Assembly: GCA_938014885.1 (NCBI GenBank)
Contig: CALLQI010000005.1
Span: 124,001-188,000, forward strand
Direction of reading: 5' to 3'
Source of the DNA: an uncultured bacterium
GTDB lineage: Bacteria > Planctomycetota > UBA8742 > UBA2392
DNA length: 64,000 nt
In this document: positions 61,809 through 64,000 of the stretch, in pieces
Position numbering within the stretch: the stretch's first letter is position 1
Layout: every line of letters starts with the position of its first letter
The notes under the pieces: model-generated
Database searches by the model: none
Seen by the model: the letters and a program-made list of their open reading frames with translations, nothing else
Told to the model about the DNA's origin: nothing
Program-made: the position numbers and the translations under genes

Positions 61809-63269
61809 ATGACCACCACCGCCGTTGAATTCGAGCCAGTGATCGGCCTTGAAGTGCACGTGCAGCTCAAGACGCACTCCAAGATGTTCTGCCCCTGCGA
61901 AGTGCGCTTTGGCGCGCCCGCCAACTCGCTGACCTGCCCGGTGTGCCTTGGGCTTCCCGGCGCGCTGCCCACCGTGAACCGCCAGGCCATCGAGTTCGGC
62001 ATCCGCATCGGCCTTGCACTGAACTGCCAGATCGCGCACCGCGTGAAGTTCGACCGAAAGAACTACTTCTACCCTGACTTGCCCAAGGGTTACCAAGTAA
62101 GCCAGTACGACGAGCCGCTGTGCTTCGACGGCGAGCTGCAACTCCCGATCAACGACGCCACGGGCCAACCCAAGATCTGCCGAATCACCCGCGCGCATCT
62201 TGAAGAAGACGCGGGCAAAAGCATCCACATGGAGGGCTCAACGCTTGTTGACCTCAACCGCGCCGGCACAGCCCTGATCGAGATTGTAGGCGGCCCCGAC
62301 CTGCGCAGCCCCGAAGAGGCCTACGTCTACCTGAACACGCTCAAGCGCAATCTCAGCTACCTCGGCGTCAGCGACCTCAGCATGGAGAAGGGCAGTCTGC
62401 GCTGTGACGCCAACGTCAGCATCCGGCCTCGCGGCCAGGAAAAGTTCGGCGTCCGCAGCGAGGTCAAGAACCTGAACAGCTTCCGCGCGGTCCGCAGCGC
62501 CCTCGAGTTCGAAATCAAGCGCCACACGGCAGTCCTCGAAGCCGGTGGCAGCCTGCGCCAGGAAACGCGCCTCTGGGACGAAGAGAAACTCGAAACCCGC
62601 AGCCTGCGCAGCAAGGAAGAAGCCACCGACTATCGCTTCTTCCCTGAACCCGACCTGACCACCTTTGACGTGTCAAGAGAATGGGTCGAAAGCGTGCGTG
62701 CCAGCCTGCCAGAGCTGCCCGAAAAGCGCCTGCTGCGATTCCTGCACGACTACAAACTCAACCGCCCCGACGCCGAATTCCTGGTCGGCGACAAGACGCT
62801 GGCCGACTGGTACGAAGCCGCCGTGAGACTCTATGACGAGCCCCGCAAAGTAGCGGCTTGGGTGGTCGTCGAGATGAACCGCGAACTGAACGAGCGTCAC
62901 CTCGAGCCCGCCGACTTCAAAGTAACGCCCGCGCAGCTTGTGGAACTCATGAAGCTGCTCGACGCCGGCAAACTCAACAACATCACCGCCAAAGAAGTCT
63001 TCCGCGCCATGGCCGACAGCGGCGAAGACGCAATCACCGTCGCCAAGCGCCTGAACCGCCTGATCGAACAGGACGCCGGCGCTGTCGAAGCCGTCGTGCA
63101 CGAAGTGATCGCCGAGTTCAAAGACCGCGCCGTCGCCGACTACCTGAAAGGTGACACCAAGGTGCTGGGCTTCCTCGTGGGCCAGGCGATGCGCAAACTC
63201 AAGGGCAAAGCCAACCCCAAAGAGCTCGGATCCGCCTTTGAAGCCGCGCTAAAGGGCCCCCATGTTTGA
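61809..63269 (+). CDS. gatB: aspartyl/glutamyl-tRNA amidotransferase subunit B
   Basis: A 486-residue GatB, ATG 61809. Landmarks are FEPVIGLEVHVQLKTHSKMF, CPVCLGLPGALPTVN with the zinc-type cysteines, FDRKNYFYPDLPKGYQVSQ, and LRCDANVSIRPRG; the C-terminal helical YqeY-like domain is present. It is the kinase/tRNA-binding subunit of GatCAB, which amidates misacylated Glu-tRNA(Gln) or Asp-tRNA(Asn). gatA and gatC are not in the window. It overlaps the nudix gene by eight bases. Confidence 0.97.
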   Translation: MTTTAVEFEPVIGLEVHVQLKTHSKMFCPCEVRFGAPANSLTCPVCLGLPGALPTVNRQAIEFGIRIGLALNCQIAHRVKFDRKNYFYPDLPKGYQVSQYDEPLCFDGELQLPINDATGQPKICRITRAHLEEDAGKSIHMEGSTLVDLNRAGTALIEIVGGPDLRSPEEAYVYLNTLKRNLSYLGVSDLSMEKGSLRCDANVSIRPRGQEKFGVRSEVKNLNSFRAVRSALEFEIKRHTAVLEAGGSLRQETRLWDEEKLETRSLRSKEEATDYRFFPEPDLTTFDVSREWVESVRASLPELPEKRLLRFLHDYKLNRPDAEFLVGDKTLADWYEAAVRLYDEPRKVAAWVVVEMNRELNERHLEPADFKVTPAQLVELMKLLDAGKLNNITAKEVFRAMADSGEDAITVAKRLNRLIEQDAGAVEAVVHEVIAEFKDRAVADYLKGDTKVLGFLVGQAMRKLKGKANPKELGSAFEAALKGPHV

Positions 63270-63681
63270 TTGCCCCCATCCGCTGCGCCACGCCATCGTC
63301 GCCGTGATCGAAAACGGTGATCGTATCCTGATGGTCGAGCGCGCGGCCACGGACACCTACCCGGGCTACTGGTCGGCGGTGACAGGCGGCCTCGACGGCG
63401 ACGAAACGCAAGAACAGGCCTGCGTCCGCGAAGTCGCCGAAGAGGTGGGGCTGAAGGTGCGCCCCGTGCGCAAGCTGTGGGAAAGCCTCACGCGCGGCGG
63501 GCACTTCGTGCTTCACTGGTGGCAATGCGAGCTGGTAGGCGATGACAAAGTCACGCCCGAACCAAGCGAAGTCAGCGACTGGCGTTGGGTGAAGGCCTCA
63601 GACCTGCACGAAGTGCCGATCATGTTCAGCGATTCGCGCTGGTTCTACGCCGAGATCTACCCGCAAACCCGCCGGCCCTGA
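63262..63681 (+). CDS. nudix hydrolase
   Basis: A 139-residue nudix-fold protein. The nudix box GX5EX7REUXEEXGU is complete in GGLDGDETQEQACVREVAEE then VGL, with E at the metal-binding positions. An upstream VERAATDTYPGYWSAVTGG precedes it. It probably hydrolyses a nucleoside diphosphate linked to another moiety; the substrate is unknown, though the sequence is close to the short RppH/MutT-like class. Its ATG overlaps the end of gatB by eight bases, so they are translated together. Confidence 0.92.
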   Translation: MFDCPHPLRHAIVAVIENGDRILMVERAATDTYPGYWSAVTGGLDGDETQEQACVREVAEEVGLKVRPVRKLWESLTRGGHFVLHWWQCELVGDDKVTPEPSEVSDWRWVKASDLHEVPIMFSDSRWFYAEIYPQTRRP

Positions 63682-63682
63682 G

Positions 63683-64000
63683 CTACTTGACGGTCAACGC
63701 GGTGAAAGCGTCAGCGCCATTCACCTTGTGCCACCACTCCAGTGTGGCCTTCAGGTCGATGAACCAGGCGTCGCCCTCTTTCTTCATTGTGATGCTGCGC
63801 GCTGCACTGGTGTCTCCGCCAAAGCGGAACATCACCATGATGCTGCAGCCGGTGTCGGTGACGTCCGAGTCACCGTCTTCAAGCACTTCCATCTCGGTGG
63901 CTTCAGCAAAGAACTGGATGTCCAGCGTGTCTGCGGCCGTCAACGTTGAGGCCTTGACGCCGGTAACCGGGATCTCGTTCGAAAGCCCCAACGCCCCCGT
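63683..64000 (-). CDS. hypothetical protein, 5-prime end beyond the window
   Basis: The frame is open to the right edge, and the apparent start TTG 63991 is unlikely to be the real one, so the gene is probably truncated by the window. The visible 106 residues have LDIQFFAEATEMEVLEDGDSD and TMKKEGDAWFIDLKATLEWWHKVNG, with no membrane segment. The WF/WW-rich end recalls small NTF2-like or DUF4878-type folds, but this is weak. It is convergent with the nudix gene. Confidence 0.6.
   Translation of the reverse strand, partial: TGALGLSNEIPVTGVKASTLTAADTLDIQFFAEATEMEVLEDGDSDVTDTGCSIMVMFRFGGDTSAARSITMKKEGDAWFIDLKATLEWWHKVNGADAFTALTVK

Overview
The window is a GC-rich bacterial chromosome segment. 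It most likely comes from a planctomycete or a close PVC relative. The reasons are the chaperone cluster groEL-groES-groEL-dnaJ-grpE, exported PQQ-type beta-propellers, HEAT and LRR proteins, an NPCBM-domain protein, a MoxR/DUF58 module and a VWA membrane protein. No single marker proves this; an rRNA or ribosomal-protein phylogeny would. I see no rRNA, CRISPR array, prophage or replication origin.

Left block (1-7.4 kb, all minus strand): an envelope-type operon, read right to left as HEAT-repeat exported protein, PQQ-like exported protein, MoxR ATPase, an anchored coiled-coil protein, and a DUF58 protein cut by the window edge. Next (7.5-9.3 kb) come two tandem DinB-like proteins and a hypothetical. 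From 9.3 to 12.4 kb is the clearest accessory region: a REP-like or decayed transposase repeat, small hypotheticals, an ankyrin-repeat gene lying between copies of an 18-bp terminal motif, and a REP-associated tyrosine transposase (RAYT) whose own ends carry that motif as inverted repeats.

From 12.4 to 33.3 kb are mostly chromosomal genes: an RsmB-type rRNA methyltransferase, a RimK-like ATP-grasp ligase, two DUF3592-like membrane proteins (the second apparently frameshifted), thiC, a DinB protein, ahcY, a lipoprotein beta-propeller, a cysteine glutathione peroxidase, a large HTH regulator divergent from an exported protein with a C-terminal sorting-like tail, coaD, holA, an O-methyltransferase/LRR pair and tRNA-Val(TAC).

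From 33.4 to 44.6 kb an RND efflux pair converges on the eight-gene chaperone cluster (groEL1-groES-groEL2-hyp-dnaJ-grpE-fmdB-like-yacG). A degenerate CIRCE-like operator lies upstream of groEL1. From 44.6 to 55.3 kb are large surface or exported proteins: NPCBM, multi-domain carboxypeptidase-regulatory repeats, a transglutaminase-TPR lipoprotein, and a 971-residue glycine-rich repeat lipoprotein. An orphan ferredoxin-oxidoreductase-like alpha chain and a second small Y1 transposase lie among them. The right end carries a VWA protein overlapping pdxA, divergent from asnS-HAD, then gatB-nudix.

The most unusual non-coding signal is a family of dispersed intergenic elements near 45.9-46.1, 52.1, 55.4-55.7 and 61.6-61.8 kb. 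They share CCACGAAG-type inverted arms and, in three of four, a GCCAAA-type core.
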